Numbered from the stretch's first letter, positions 1 to 8,660 are shown. The stretch: 64,000 bases of DNA from Pseudooceanicola sp. (GCF_029213205.1 NZ_JARGNH010000001.1:409102-473101); one strand, 5' to 3'. Numbers and translations: made by a program. Notes: generated from the letters alone by a model not told the origin.

Positions 1-4
1 GCGG

Positions 5-379
5 ATGGCGGTCGGCAGTGCGGTGACAACCGTTCTGGCGGTGATCATCGCCGTGCTCACCCTAGCACCGATGCCGTCTGGCGGCCCTGCGGGGTCGGAC
101 AAGATTTACCACGTCCTGGCCTTCGCCTGCCTCGCGTTCCCGCTGCCCCTCGTGCGGCCACGGCTGGCACTCTGGGTTGTTTTGGCCGTCACCGCCTACG
201 GCGGTATGATCGAGATGATCCAACCCTTATTCGGCAGGCAGGCCGAATGGGCCGACCTTATTGCAGACGGGATTGGCGCTACCTTGGGTGCGAGTGTTGC
301 GTCAGCTTGGCCTATGGCTTCGCAGGACCGGCGGAGGGTACGAAAGGGACGACCCTATGACCGCGGCATGGCTCGCTGA
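5..379 (+). CDS. VanZ-like membrane protein
   Basis: Small integral membrane protein of 124 residues. An N-terminal hydrophobic helix is followed by a GSDKIYH segment that resembles the conserved D-K..H motif of VanZ-like proteins. Further helices and a late Glu-x-x-Gln plus Asp (EMIQPLFGRQAEWAD) complete the VanZ pattern. The biochemical role of this family is poorly defined; members often sit near exopolysaccharide genes in roseobacters. The ATG at 5 is so close to the window edge that the real start may lie upstream. It reads toward the minus-strand genes that follow and is probably host DNA flanking the phage region, which is inference. Confidence 0.6.
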   Translation: MAVGSAVTTVLAVIIAVLTLAPMPSGGPAGSDKIYHVLAFACLAFPLPLVRPRLALWVVLAVTAYGGMIEMIQPLFGRQAEWADLIADGIGATLGASVASAWPMASQDRRRVRKGRPYDRGMAR

Positions 380-458
380 GGATGCCGCACTTATGGGCGA
401 CGGCTTCAAGTCATCGCGTTCGAGGTCGAAATAAGCGGCGCGAGCGAGGCGGAGTCGA

Positions 459-728
459 TCAAGATAATCGATAAACCCGCCCACGCTGATCCTCCTTCTC
501 GGAGGTGATGGTCAGCCCCAGCTTTTTCTTGAGGGCGCCGGACATGGCACCTCTGCAGGTATGTGAAAGCCAGCCCGTGGCCTCGGCCAGTTCCTCGATA
601 GTGGCGCCTTCGGGCCGCGACAGCATGTCCATCATGATCTGCTGTTTGGTGACCCTTTGGGCTTTGGGGGCCGAGGTGTCTTGATCTTCGGGCGTCTCGG
701 GGTTCGTGGTCTTTGCGGCCTTGGCCAT
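459..728 (-). CDS. DUF3489 domain protein
   Basis: An 89-residue protein. After a low-complexity Ala/Lys/Thr-rich N-terminus it carries a helix-turn-helix-like domain at about residues 27-89, with TKQQIMMDMLSRPEGATI followed by EELAEATGW and a C-terminal GRVYRLS. This is the typical DUF3489 layout, a short winged-helix-like protein common on alphaproteobacterial mobile elements. I chose the internal ATG at 728, because upstream residues in this frame are Arg/Cys-rich and look non-coding. It is the last of five co-oriented small genes and probably belongs to the element's early or accessory module. DNA binding is inferred from the fold only. Confidence 0.7.
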   Translation of the reverse strand: MAKAAKTTNPETPEDQDTSAPKAQRVTKQQIMMDMLSRPEGATIEELAEATGWLSHTCRGAMSGALKKKLGLTITSEKEDQRGRVYRLS

Positions 729-820
729 GGTCTTCTCCGGCAGTTCGGCGTGGCAGCATGCGACGCCTTCTACTGCCGAAAGCCCGCCGCGCGGGCGGGC
801 TGGCTCGGTCTCGCGCAGGA

Positions 821-1222
821 TCAGTGCTGCTCGTCCATGGTGGCGGTGACGGCGAAATGCTGAACCCAGCCCGCGAGGTAAGGCAGCCCAGCAGGAATTC
901 CGTCGCTGCGCTCTGTTGCGCGGCTGATGCGCCAGTCCTGCCATTTGGCAATGGCGGCGGCGATGGCGACTTCGCAATCTGGTGCACCGCACTGCAGGGC
1001 GCCAACGACCTCGTCCGCGAAATGCCGCCCCGAGCGGCTATCGAGGAAGTCGCGGATGCCGAGCATCTCCTCCTCGGAGGTGGCGTTGACGGCTTGGGCG
1101 ATCAGGCGGCTGGCGAGGACCCAGACCTCGCTGGTGCGCCGGTCGCGCTCCGGGCAGGTGGTCAGGGTTCCGAAGAACCCGTAATCGGTGTTGCGGCTGG
1201 GAAGGACGGTGGCGTTGGTCAT
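821..1222 (-). CDS. hypothetical phage/element-associated protein
   Basis: A 133-residue protein that I cannot place in a named family. It begins MTNATVLPSRNTDYGFFGTL, has two helix-rich stretches (about residues 33-65 and 80-100) and no signal peptide or membrane segment. The start at 1222 lies 16 bases after the stop of the upstream gene, consistent with a polycistronic message. Similar small proteins accompany DUF3489 genes on alphaproteobacterial prophages, from memory. The function is unknown. Confidence 0.55.
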   Translation of the reverse strand: MTNATVLPSRNTDYGFFGTLTTCPERDRRTSEVWVLASRLIAQAVNATSEEEMLGIRDFLDSRSGRHFADEVVGALQCGAPDCEVAIAAAIAKWQDWRISRATERSDGIPAGLPYLAGWVQHFAVTATMDEQH

Positions 1223-1237
1223 TGTTTTGTCCTCGCT

Positions 1238-1585
1238 TCAGGCCGCTGTTGCGGTTTCGAGGGTTTCGATGTGCTTGCGCAGCGTTGCGGCTTCCTCGCT
1301 CGCGGCATCGGCCCAGAAGGCGGTGCGGGCATCGCAGGCGGCGGCGAGCCGTTCTGCGTCCTCGTGGGTGAAGCGGTTGACCTTGTGTGCGCTGCCATGG
1401 CCGCTGCAGATCGCGCGGTGCTTCTTGCCCTCGGGCGTCAAGGTGAAGGTCAGCGGCCCGAAATCGTCGATGACGATCCAGTTATGTGAGGCGATCGTGG
1501 TGCAGCCGGTTGGGGCTAACAGGCGGTCATTCTCATCTGCGCGGGTGCGAAAGTCTGCGATCAAGGCAGTGGCGGGGTTGGTCAT
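1238..1585 (-). CDS. hypothetical protein
   Basis: A 115-residue protein starting at the ATG at 1585 (MTNPATALIADFRTRADEND); the longer open frame upstream has no coding character. It contains a Trp/aromatic-rich beta-like core (WIVIDDFGPLTFTLTPEGKKH) and a helical C-terminus rich in Ala and Glu. No recognised catalytic or DNA-binding motif is visible. It sits in a minus-strand run of small genes, immediately upstream of the gene starting at 1222. Function unknown. Confidence 0.55.
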   Translation of the reverse strand: MTNPATALIADFRTRADENDRLLAPTGCTTIASHNWIVIDDFGPLTFTLTPEGKKHRAICSGHGSAHKVNRFTHEDAERLAAACDARTAFWADAASEEAATLRKHIETLETATAA

Positions 1586-1687
1586 GGCGGGCTCCGTGGG
1601 CTGAGTTGCGTCTCGTTTTGTGAGGTCAGAGTCGCTCCACTGCGCAAGAAAGTGTAGCAAAATCAGAGTTCTAATATTGCTATTGGA

Positions 1688-1972
1688 TCATTCGGCGTGG
1701 TCCGTAAAATCGACCCAGCCACCATCCTGCCATATGTAGAGATGTGAGAGCTCGCAGGTCGGTCGTGGCAGGATGCGGGGCGCACGGGGCGGATCGAAAC
1801 AGTCCAGCGTGTCGGCACGAACTTGGCGGATTTCCTGCGCAGCAAGGATGTCCTCGGGCGTCCAAGGCGCCAGCGCGGGCAGCATGTGGGCGGGGTAGCC
1901 GTCAAAATGCACGTATATGTGAGCCCATTCCTCGGGTCCGATCTGGATCGCGATCTGTGCGCGGGTGCTCAT
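1688..1972 (-). CDS. hypothetical protein, phage accessory
   Basis: A 94-residue acidic protein beginning MSTRAQIAIQ at 1972. It has the pattern of a small alpha/beta protein: a beta-rich N-terminus (EEWAHIYVHFDGYP), a helix around residues 37-52 and a C-terminus ending in a Trp-rich strand (LYIWQDGGWVDFTD). The HFDGYP segment recurs in small proteins of mobile elements, but I do not recognise a named function. It is co-oriented with and 11 bases downstream of the gene ending at 1984. Confidence 0.55.
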   Translation of the reverse strand: MSTRAQIAIQIGPEEWAHIYVHFDGYPAHMLPALAPWTPEDILAAQEIRQVRADTLDCFDPPRAPRILPRPTCELSHLYIWQDGGWVDFTDHAE

Positions 1973-1983
1973 GTTTGGGTCCC

Positions 1984-2166
1984 TCAGTTCTGCTGGTCGA
2001 TCATGGCGAGGATAGCGACGGCCATGCCGCCGAGGAATTCGCTGCGGCGAAAGACAATCTCGTCGATGTGGTTGGCGTCGGTGATGGCCGGATCGACCGC
2101 CAGGTCGGCTGCCATATGCGGCAGGAGTTTGCTGGCGGCGGCGTTGTAGCATTCGGCGATGGTCAT
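1984..2166 (-). CDS. small hypothetical protein
   Basis: A 60-residue helical protein starting with MTIAECYNAA at 2166. The upstream part of the same open frame lies in the divergent intergenic region and is probably not translated. There are no membrane segments or recognised motifs. It is the first gene of the minus-strand run 2166-459 and diverges from the phage late genes, so the 2167-2268 gap likely holds promoters for both directions. Function unknown. Confidence 0.5.
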   Translation of the reverse strand: MTIAECYNAAASKLLPHMAADLAVDPAITDANHIDEIVFRRSEFLGGMAVAILAMIDQQN

Positions 2167-2268
2167 GGGCGAGGTCCTTGGGTGCGTCGTTTGCGTCAAG
2201 GAATCTTTGCTCTTACGCCTGAGTATATCCACTATAATCGTAGCAATTACATGGCTTTAGAGGGACTC

Positions 2269-2481
2269 ATGGCGCAATCAAGACGCGGCTCGCTGATCGA
2301 GGCTGTGGCCAACACGGTGGTGGGTTACGCGTTGGCGGTTGCCACACAGTTCGCCGTGTTTCCGGCCTTTGGGTTGCGCGTCGGCGTGGTCGAGAACCTT
2401 GGTCTTGGGCTGATCTTTACGGCCGTGTCGCTCGCCCGTGGATACGTCCTTCGCCGCCTATTCGAACGCTGGAGGCTCTGA
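2269..2481 (+). CDS. small membrane protein, DUF7220-like
   Basis: A 70-residue protein with two predicted membrane helices (about residues 10-32 and 38-58) flanked by basic residues; it begins MAQSRRGSLIEA. This R-R-G-S-L-I-E-A opening followed by two helices matches small phage membrane proteins annotated as DUF7220, as far as I recall. The start at 2269 is preferred over the in-frame ATG at 2251 because an AGAGGGA ribosome-binding site lies 5-6 bases before it. It is the first plus-strand gene of the phage module, three bases upstream of the small terminase. Confidence 0.6.
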   Translation: MAQSRRGSLIEAVANTVVGYALAVATQFAVFPAFGLRVGVVENLGLGLIFTAVSLARGYVLRRLFERWRL

Positions 2482-2484
2482 CCC

Positions 2485-2982
2485 ATGTCCGACGGCAAAC
2501 CCCGAGGCCAAACCATCACGGTGGCGCAAGCGGCAGCCCTGCTGGGGCGGTCCGAACGATGGGTTCAGGGGCTGGTCAAATCCGGCTACATGGATCGCGC
2601 GCAGCGCGGGGAATACACGCTGGTTGGCGTCATTCGCGGGGCGCTGGCCTATTACGAAGACCAGCTCTCAAAAAACAACAAGGCCGCGGTGGCCAGCCGG
2701 GCCACGGAAGCGCGCACGCGTGAAATTGAACTCAGGATCCAGGAACGCAGCCGGGAACTGATCCCGATGGAGGATGCAAAGGCCGTGGTGGGCGAGATCG
2801 CGGCGCTGGTGCGGGCAGAGCTAGCCGGTCTCGCGGCGCGCTACACGCGCGATATGGAGGCGCGGCGCGCGCTCGAAGAGGTGATCGATGGCGCGCTTGA
2901 ACGTATTGCAGGGGCGGCCGACAAAGCAGGCGCAGCTCTGGTCGCTGGCAGCGGCGATCTGGAGGCCGAGCGAGAAACGTGA
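2485..2982 (+). CDS. phage terminase small subunit
   Basis: A 165-residue DNA-packaging protein that should recognise phage DNA and present it to the large terminase. The N-terminus (residues 8-40) has a Nu1-like winged-HTH pattern, TVAQAAALLGRSERWVQGLV, followed by a long helical, Arg/Glu-rich region for oligomerisation. Position directly ahead of a GpA-type large terminase supports the call. Its 3' end overlaps the large subunit by about 95 bases if the ATG at 2888 is the true start of the latter. Confidence 0.75.
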   Translation: MSDGKPRGQTITVAQAAALLGRSERWVQGLVKSGYMDRAQRGEYTLVGVIRGALAYYEDQLSKNNKAAVASRATEARTREIELRIQERSRELIPMEDAKAVVGEIAALVRAELAGLAARYTRDMEARRALEEVIDGALERIAGAADKAGAALVAGSGDLEAERET

Positions 2983-4951
2983 CCCGGCCCCTTGGGCGGC
3001 CGTACATCGGATTTATCCAGAAACCGCCGGCATTCCCGGTCCCCGTGATCCGGGGCTGACGCCCTACATGATCCCATGGTCTGCGGCCGTGCATCGCGGC
3101 GGCTACCGTCGGGTGGTGGCGGTGACCTCGGCTCAGTCGGGCAAGACCGACAGCATGTTGGACATCATCGGCGCGCGGCTCGATCAGCGCCCGGCGCCAA
3201 TCCTCTATGTGGGACCGACGAAGGAGTTTCTGACCGACCAGTTCGAACCGCGGCTGATGGCGCTGCTGGATGAGGCCGACACGCTGGCCAACAAGGTGGT
3301 GCGCGGCCGCCGAATGAAGAAGACGCTGAAACATGTGGCTGGCGTCCGACTACGATTGGCGCATGCGGGCTCCTCCACGGCCCTCAAATCCGATCCGGCC
3401 GCACTGGCGCTGATCGACGAATACGATGAGATGATGGCCAATGTGAAAGGCCAAGGCGATGTTCTGGGCCTCGTGGAGGCCCGGGGCGAGACCTATGCCG
3501 ATTTTGTCACCGCAATCACCAGCACACCGGCGCGGGGTCTCGTGGAAATCGAACCGGATGACACGAGTGGGCTTGAGTTCTGGGCGCGCTCGGCGCCCGA
3601 CGATCTTGAAAGCCCGATCTGGAAGCTCTGGCAGGAGGGCACGCGGCATCACTGGGCCTGGCCGTGTCGGCATTGCCAAGAGTTTTTCATCCCGCGCTTC
3701 AAGCAGCTGCGCTGGCCAGACCGCGCGACGCCTGCGCAGGCCAAACAAGCGGCCACGCTCGAATGCCCCCGCTGTGGCGGCCAGCACACTGAGGCCGACA
3801 AGGTCTGGATGAACGCACGCGGCACGATGGTGGCGCCGGGGCAAACTGTCACGCTGAAGGACGATGCGCCCCATGTGACGGGCGCCCCCGCCGACAGTTC
3901 GACCTTGTCGATGTGGACATCGGGGCTCTGTTCGCCATTTGTCACCTGGGGGCAGCGGGCCGAAACCTATCTGACGGCGCTGCAGTCTGGCGATCACGAC
4001 CGCATCCAGACAGCGATGAATGCAGGCTTCGGCGAATGCTACGCCATGACGGCCTCGGGCGATGTGCCCGACTGGCAAGAAATCATGGAGCGCCGCCAGC
4101 CGTATCGGCCGGGAGACGTTCCCGCCGGGGGCTTGCGCCTCGTGATGGGCGTCGACGTGCAGAAGTTCAGCCTGGTCTATGTGATCCGGGCCTTCGGGGC
4201 GCGGGGGACGTCTTGGCTGATTGATAATGGCCAACTCTATGGCCCCACAGAGGATGACGACGTCTGGTCCGCGCTGGCGGATTTGATGCTGACGCCCGTG
4301 GGCGGGATGCATATCGAGAAGGTGTTTGTGGATTCAGGCTTCCGGCCGGACAAGCCGGAGCTCGGGAATGAACATAAGGTCTACGAGTTCTGCCGTCGCC
4401 ACAGCTGGCTCTGCGCGCCGACCAAGGGCAAGGACATCCAGAGCCCGCCATACCGCGTGTCAAAAATCGAGGTGAAGCCCGACGGCAAAAAGGCGCTCTA
4501 TTCCATCGACCTTGTGACGCTCTCGACGGACTTCTTCAAATCGCTGGTGATGTCGCGGATCCGCACGCCGGCCGATCAGCCGGGGGCGTTTCATGTCCAT
4601 GAAGCGGTCTCGGAGGATTACTGTAAACAACTGACCTCGGAGGCGCGGGTGGTGGTCGAGGGCAAGCCTGTCTGGGTGAAACGCTCGCGTAACAACCACT
4701 TTCTCGATTGCGAGGCGCTCTGCGCGGCCATTGGCTACACGCTGAACGTCCAGCGGATCCCGGAAGGGATCGAACGCAAGACTTCGATCGAGGCGGCCGT
4801 GCCCGACGTGCATGACCCAACCCGGGTGACAGCACCTGAGCCTGATACATCAAAGGCGCCGCCGCCGGCATCGCGCTCCTCCCCAGGTCGCGGCGACAGC
4901 GGCGCTCTGCGCGGGCGGTTTGCCCGCCATGGCAGCAGGCTGAATGGATAA
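2888..4951 (+). CDS. phage terminase large subunit (GpA family)
   Basis: A 687-residue ATPase/nuclease that pumps DNA into the prohead and cuts it to length. A Walker A-like AQSGKT lies at about residues 82-87 and a Walker B LALIDEYDE at about 173-181. A zinc-knuckle-like pair (CRHC and CPRC) falls mid-protein, and a nuclease-type acidic motif (MGVDVQ) begins the C-terminal domain. Length and order match lambda gpA-type terminases. It overlaps the small subunit gene by 95 bases, long for a start overlap, so a later start cannot be excluded. The portal gene follows after 5 bases. Confidence 0.92.
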   Translation: MARLNVLQGRPTKQAQLWSLAAAIWRPSEKRDPAPWAAVHRIYPETAGIPGPRDPGLTPYMIPWSAAVHRGGYRRVVAVTSAQSGKTDSMLDIIGARLDQRPAPILYVGPTKEFLTDQFEPRLMALLDEADTLANKVVRGRRMKKTLKHVAGVRLRLAHAGSSTALKSDPAALALIDEYDEMMANVKGQGDVLGLVEARGETYADFVTAITSTPARGLVEIEPDDTSGLEFWARSAPDDLESPIWKLWQEGTRHHWAWPCRHCQEFFIPRFKQLRWPDRATPAQAKQAATLECPRCGGQHTEADKVWMNARGTMVAPGQTVTLKDDAPHVTGAPADSSTLSMWTSGLCSPFVTWGQRAETYLTALQSGDHDRIQTAMNAGFGECYAMTASGDVPDWQEIMERRQPYRPGDVPAGGLRLVMGVDVQKFSLVYVIRAFGARGTSWLIDNGQLYGPTEDDDVWSALADLMLTPVGGMHIEKVFVDSGFRPDKPELGNEHKVYEFCRRHSWLCAPTKGKDIQSPPYRVSKIEVKPDGKKALYSIDLVTLSTDFFKSLVMSRIRTPADQPGAFHVHEAVSEDYCKQLTSEARVVVEGKPVWVKRSRNNHFLDCEALCAAIGYTLNVQRIPEGIERKTSIEAAVPDVHDPTRVTAPEPDTSKAPPPASRSSPGRGDSGALRGRFARHGSRLNG

Positions 4952-4956
4952 CGCAC

Positions 4957-6567
4957 ATGTCCGTGATCGCAAAGCTCAAAGGCCTGCTGGCCGAGGCGCT
5001 GCCTCCGGCGGCGGGGCCGGAAGGGATGAGCCTCCCCAGACCCTCCGGCAAATACATGCGCGGTGGACGGGGCGTGACCTTCGCCGGTTGGAAGCCCGCC
5101 TTGCGGGAAGCCCAAGATGATATCGGCGAGGCCTGGGATGACGCGGCCGCTCGGGTCAATGACCTCCTGCACAACAGCGGCTGGCTGGCCGGCGCGCTGG
5201 AGCAATGCGTGGCCAATACGGTGGGCACAGGGCTGCAGCTGAAGGCGCTGCCGGAGAATGAGACCTTTGGCATGACACCAGTGGAGGCCTCGGACTGGGC
5301 CAAGACGGTGGAGCGCCGCTTCGAGCTTTGGGCGCGAAATGCCCAAGAATGCGATATCCAGGGCCTTCGGACCTTCGGGCAAATGCAGGCGGCGGCTTTC
5401 CGCTCCTGGCTCATCACCGGCGAAATCCTCGCCGAGCTGCCCTGGCGCAAGCGGCCTTGGAACCGATACGGCACCAAGGTGCGCCTGCTGCCGCCGCAGC
5501 GGCTCTCGCGCAAGACGGAAAGCATGCGGCGGCTGATCAACGGGGTCTATACGGATGCCGATGGCATGCCGGTGGGTTACCGCGCCATTCGCAAGGACCT
5601 GTTCAAACACGACGTGGAATATGACGTGCGTGCCCGCGATGCCGCGGGACGGCCGCGGGTGATCCACATCTTCGAGGGCGCACCCGGCACACATCGGGGC
5701 ATTTCTCCTCTGGTGCCGGCACTGCAGGTGGCCCGTCAGTTTGACCAATTGGCCGATGCCACGCTGATGGCGGCAATCGTTCAGACGCTCTTTGCCGTGA
5801 CGATCACCTCGGACGAGCCGACGGAACAGGTGTTGCAGGGCCTGCTGACGCCGCAGGAACAGGCGCAGATGCTGGCGCAGGGCATCTCGCCGATGGAGGC
5901 CTATATCGAGATGGTCGCAGGTTATTATGACGGCAGCACGCTGGATGTGGGGATCAACGGGCGGCTTGCACACCTCTTTCCGGGCCAGGAATTGAAGTTC
6001 CACACGAGCAATCATCCGTCATCGGACTACGCGGCCTTCTCGATGCATCTCTTGCGCGAGCTCGCACGGTGCCTGGGGCTGACCTATGAAAGCGCCACGG
6101 GTGACAATGTCGGCGCCACCTATTCGTCGCTGCAAGCCGCGACGACAGAGATTTTTGCCATCACCAAGGCGCGACGGCGCAACATCATGGCGCCATTCTG
6201 CCAGCCGATCTACGAGGCCTGGCTGGAAGAAGAGATCGAGGCGGGCAGCCTGCCATTTCCGGGTGGCATTGCCGGGTTTCTGGCCAATCGTACGGCGGCG
6301 TGCCGCGCAGAGTGGCGCGGCGATCCACGTCCCCAAGCCGATGATCTCAAGAAGGCCAAGGCCCATGAGGTCTGGAAGCGGCTCGGTGTCATGTCGGACG
6401 CGATGATCTGCACCGATCTTGGGGCGGATGTGGACGATGTCTACCAGCAACTGGCGCAAGAAAAGGCGCTTCGGGCGGAATACGGCCTGCCTGAGCCGCA
6501 GATGATGGGGGCGCAGGGCGGTGGGCCGAGTGCGGCAGACGACACAAACGACGAGTTGGAGTCATGA
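4957..6567 (+). CDS. phage portal protein, lambda family
   Basis: A 536-residue portal protein forming the dodecameric ring at the capsid vertex through which DNA passes. Typical features of lambda gpB-type portals are visible: RYGTKVRLLPPQRL in the first third, HIFEGAPGTHRGISPL, and DYAAFSMHLLRELARCLGLTYE in the last third. The C-terminal tail is Ala/Gln-rich. It follows the terminase and overlaps the gpW-like gene by 4 bases (ATGA), a sign of translational coupling. Confidence 0.92.
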   Translation: MSVIAKLKGLLAEALPPAAGPEGMSLPRPSGKYMRGGRGVTFAGWKPALREAQDDIGEAWDDAAARVNDLLHNSGWLAGALEQCVANTVGTGLQLKALPENETFGMTPVEASDWAKTVERRFELWARNAQECDIQGLRTFGQMQAAAFRSWLITGEILAELPWRKRPWNRYGTKVRLLPPQRLSRKTESMRRLINGVYTDADGMPVGYRAIRKDLFKHDVEYDVRARDAAGRPRVIHIFEGAPGTHRGISPLVPALQVARQFDQLADATLMAAIVQTLFAVTITSDEPTEQVLQGLLTPQEQAQMLAQGISPMEAYIEMVAGYYDGSTLDVGINGRLAHLFPGQELKFHTSNHPSSDYAAFSMHLLRELARCLGLTYESATGDNVGATYSSLQAATTEIFAITKARRRNIMAPFCQPIYEAWLEEEIEAGSLPFPGGIAGFLANRTAACRAEWRGDPRPQADDLKKAKAHEVWKRLGVMSDAMICTDLGADVDDVYQQLAQEKALRAEYGLPEPQMMGAQGGGPSAADDTNDELES

Positions 6568-6824
6568 CGATCAGCATCGATGAAGCGGATCCGTGCTCCG
6601 CCGCGGCCAGCCTTCGCCAAGTCTATGTGAGTCTGGTGGCCGGCGAAGCCGCCATGGAGGTGCGGTTCCGCGCCGGATCAAACGGCGTCGAACGGGCGGT
6701 CACCTACCACCGGGCGCATCCCGACCGGCTTTTGGCGGTCATTCGCGGCTTTGAGGAACAATGCGCCCAGCTGCAGGGCCGCGGTCCGCGGCGCTTTGCA
6801 CTTGGTACAGGAGGGGTGAGGTGA
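6564..6824 (+). CDS. gpW-like head-tail joining protein
   Basis: An 86-residue protein in the position of lambda gpW between portal and protease. In lambda the order is terminase, W, portal; here the small gene follows the portal. A helix around residues 13-30 is followed by a beta turn (ERAVTYHRAHPDRLLAVI) and a second helix, the alpha/beta layout seen in gpW-like proteins that plug the connector after packaging. The start overlaps the portal stop and the stop overlaps the next GTG, so it is embedded in a tightly coupled operon. The family call is by pattern and context. Confidence 0.55.
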   Translation: MTISIDEADPCSAAASLRQVYVSLVAGEAAMEVRFRAGSNGVERAVTYHRAHPDRLLAVIRGFEEQCAQLQGRGPRRFALGTGGVR

Positions 6825-8158
6825 CGGAACCGCCCGATATAAAACGAGCTGCGGCAGGCCCGTCTCTCGCGCAGATCGCAGGACGCGTGCTGAACCGCCC
6901 GCTGCTCCTACACCCGGACAAGGCCGATCTCATCCTGCATGTGCTGCAGGGACGGATTGGGATTGAGCCGCTGCAAGCCGTCACGCCGGAGACCAACCGG
7001 TTTGTCGGCACATACCGCCGTGACAATGGCAGCGTCGGTTCCATGCGCGTGGAAAACGGGGTCGCTATCCTGCCGATCGTCGGCAGTCTGGTGAACCGTG
7101 GTGCCTGGATCGGCGCCAGTTCGGGGCTCGTGTCTTATGAGGGGATTGCAGCACAGTTGCGCGAGGCGGAAGCTGATCCGGATGTGCGAGCGGTGCTCTT
7201 GGATATCGACAGCCCCGGCGGCGAGGCAACGGGCATGTTTGTCACGGCCAAGCTGGTCAGTACGGTCAACAAGACCAAGCCGGTCGTGGCTTTTGTCAAC
7301 GATGTGGCGGCCTCGGCTGCTTATGGCATCGCCAGCGCGGCGCGCAACATCATCGTTTCGCCCACCTCCATGGTCGGCTCGATCGGCGTGGTCCTGACCC
7401 ATCTCGATCGCTCGGGTGAGCTCGAGGACCGTGGCGTGAAGCCCACGTTGATCCATGCCGGGGCGCATAAGGTCGATGGTCACCCGTTTGGGCCGCTGTC
7501 AGACGCCGTCCGCGCCGATCTGCAGGCCGAGGTCATGAAAATCTACGACCAGTTCGTTGGCCTCGTGGCCGAGGGTCGCACAGGTCGGATCAGTTCTGAG
7601 GCCATCCGGGCGACGGAAGCCCGCACCTATCTTGGCGCCGATGCGATCGCCCAAGGCCTCGCCGATCGCATGGCGAGCCTTGAGGATGTGATCGCCGCGC
7701 TGTCGCAACCGCCCTCCGGGGCAAGCCCCCAGAGAAAGGGAGGAAACATGACCAAAACGACCCAAGCCGAGGCGCCCGCGAGTGACGTCTCTGCCATCAG
7801 CCCCGCTGATCTGCAGGCAGCTGTCGATGCATCGCGGACGGAAGCCCATGCGGCAGGCGTCACTGCCGGTAAGGCGGAGGCCACAGCGCGGATAAAATCC
7901 ATTCTGACCGCACCGGAAACGGAAGGCCGTGAGGCCCAGGCACTCGTGTTGGCGCTCGAGACCGAAATGACGGCAGCTGACTCGGCCAAGGTTCTGGCAG
8001 CCTCGCCGAAAGCCAGTGCAGCGACGTCCATCGCCGACCGAGCCGCCCAAGAGACGGAACTCGGGGCCGAAACCCCGGCCGATCACCGCAACCGATCTGA
8101 ACGCAATGCGGCTGGGTGGGCAAAAGCCATCACCCAAGCCAATGCGCGCTTCAGCTGA
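6821..8158 (+). CDS. S49-family prohead protease with scaffold domain (lambda gpC-like)
   Basis: A 445-residue fusion of an SppA/S49 serine protease (about residues 60-290) and a helical scaffold tail. The protease shows LDIDSPGGEATG for the oxyanion region, DVAASAAYGIAS with the Ser nucleophile, and SMVGSIGVVLTHLD downstream. It should process portal and scaffold during prohead maturation. I chose the GTG at 6821, which overlaps the preceding stop (GTGA) and has GGAGGGG just upstream. The last 136 codons can be translated separately from 7748. Confidence 0.88.
   Translation: MTEPPDIKRAAAGPSLAQIAGRVLNRPLLLHPDKADLILHVLQGRIGIEPLQAVTPETNRFVGTYRRDNGSVGSMRVENGVAILPIVGSLVNRGAWIGASSGLVSYEGIAAQLREAEADPDVRAVLLDIDSPGGEATGMFVTAKLVSTVNKTKPVVAFVNDVAASAAYGIASAARNIIVSPTSMVGSIGVVLTHLDRSGELEDRGVKPTLIHAGAHKVDGHPFGPLSDAVRADLQAEVMKIYDQFVGLVAEGRTGRISSEAIRATEARTYLGADAIAQGLADRMASLEDVIAALSQPPSGASPQRKGGNMTKTTQAEAPASDVSAISPADLQAAVDASRTEAHAAGVTAGKAEATARIKSILTAPETEGREAQALVLALETEMTAADSAKVLAASPKASAATSIADRAAQETELGAETPADHRNRSERNAAGWAKAITQANARFS
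7748..8158 (+). CDS. nested scaffold protein (Nu3-like internal start)
   Basis: An in-frame internal start inside the protease gene. An ATG at 7748 is preceded by AAAGGGAGGAAAC, a near-ideal ribosome-binding site at proper spacing, in the middle of a coding sequence. The 136-residue product (begins MTKTTQAEAPASD) is Ala/Glu-rich and helical, as expected of a capsid scaffold. Lambda C/Nu3 uses exactly this arrangement. The ribosome-binding site is seen directly; production of a separate scaffold is inferred. Confidence 0.7.
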   Translation: MTKTTQAEAPASDVSAISPADLQAAVDASRTEAHAAGVTAGKAEATARIKSILTAPETEGREAQALVLALETEMTAADSAKVLAASPKASAATSIADRAAQETELGAETPADHRNRSERNAAGWAKAITQANARFS

Positions 8159-8174
8159 AGAGGAGAGGCAGTCC

Positions 8175-8546
8175 ATGACCGTTCTCATTGAAGGCCGGCA
8201 TCCCGGCGAATTGCTGATGACCGAGGCCAATGGCCAGCGCTCGCGGGAAAACATAACCATCGCCAGCGGCGCCGGTATCATCGCGCCGGGCACGGTGCTC
8301 GGAAAAATCACCGCCAGTGGCAAATATCTGGCCAGTGCCGTGGGGGCGACCGATGGCAGTCAGACCGCCGTGGCCATCGCGCTCTACGGCTGTGATGCAA
8401 CGGCCAGTGATGTTGGCATTGCCGCCATAACCCGCGATGCCGAGGTCAACGGCAAGATTTTGACCTACCATCCTGACCGTGATCAGGTAGCAGAAAAGGC
8501 CGCGGCTCAAGCTGACTTGGCGGCTGTCGGCATTATTGTGCGGTAA
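8175..8546 (+). CDS. head decoration protein (lambda gpD-like)
   Basis: A 123-residue beta-rich protein that should trimerise on the capsid and stabilise it after expansion. It begins MTVLIEGRHPGELLMTEANG and has the gpD-like sequence LVxG..T-ASGKY and GCDATASDV pattern, ending in AAVGIIVR, a common ending in this family. The start at 8175 was chosen for the AGGAGAGG site 6-7 bases upstream; upstream codons are shadow sequence. It lies between protease and capsid, as in lambda. Confidence 0.85.
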   Translation: MTVLIEGRHPGELLMTEANGQRSRENITIASGAGIIAPGTVLGKITASGKYLASAVGATDGSQTAVAIALYGCDATASDVGIAAITRDAEVNGKILTYHPDRDQVAEKAAAQADLAAVGIIVR

Positions 8547-8660
8547 CCACCGCCAACGCTGCCAAACTCAATTCTGAAATCTGATCTCCTGCGCCCTTGG
8601 GCCGCGGGGTGATCTCGCGTGGCCAGTCGCTGGCGCGCCGACGCAATAGAAGGACCTCCC

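Noticed and set aside
713..1489. 258-residue plus-strand frame opposite the small genes
   Set aside because: It is antisense to three better-supported minus-strand genes, and its Gly/Ala-rich sequence is typical of GC-rich shadow frames.
4735..6015. 426-residue minus-strand frame opposite the portal gene
   Set aside because: His/Arg-rich antisense frame fully covered by the terminase and portal genes on the other strand.
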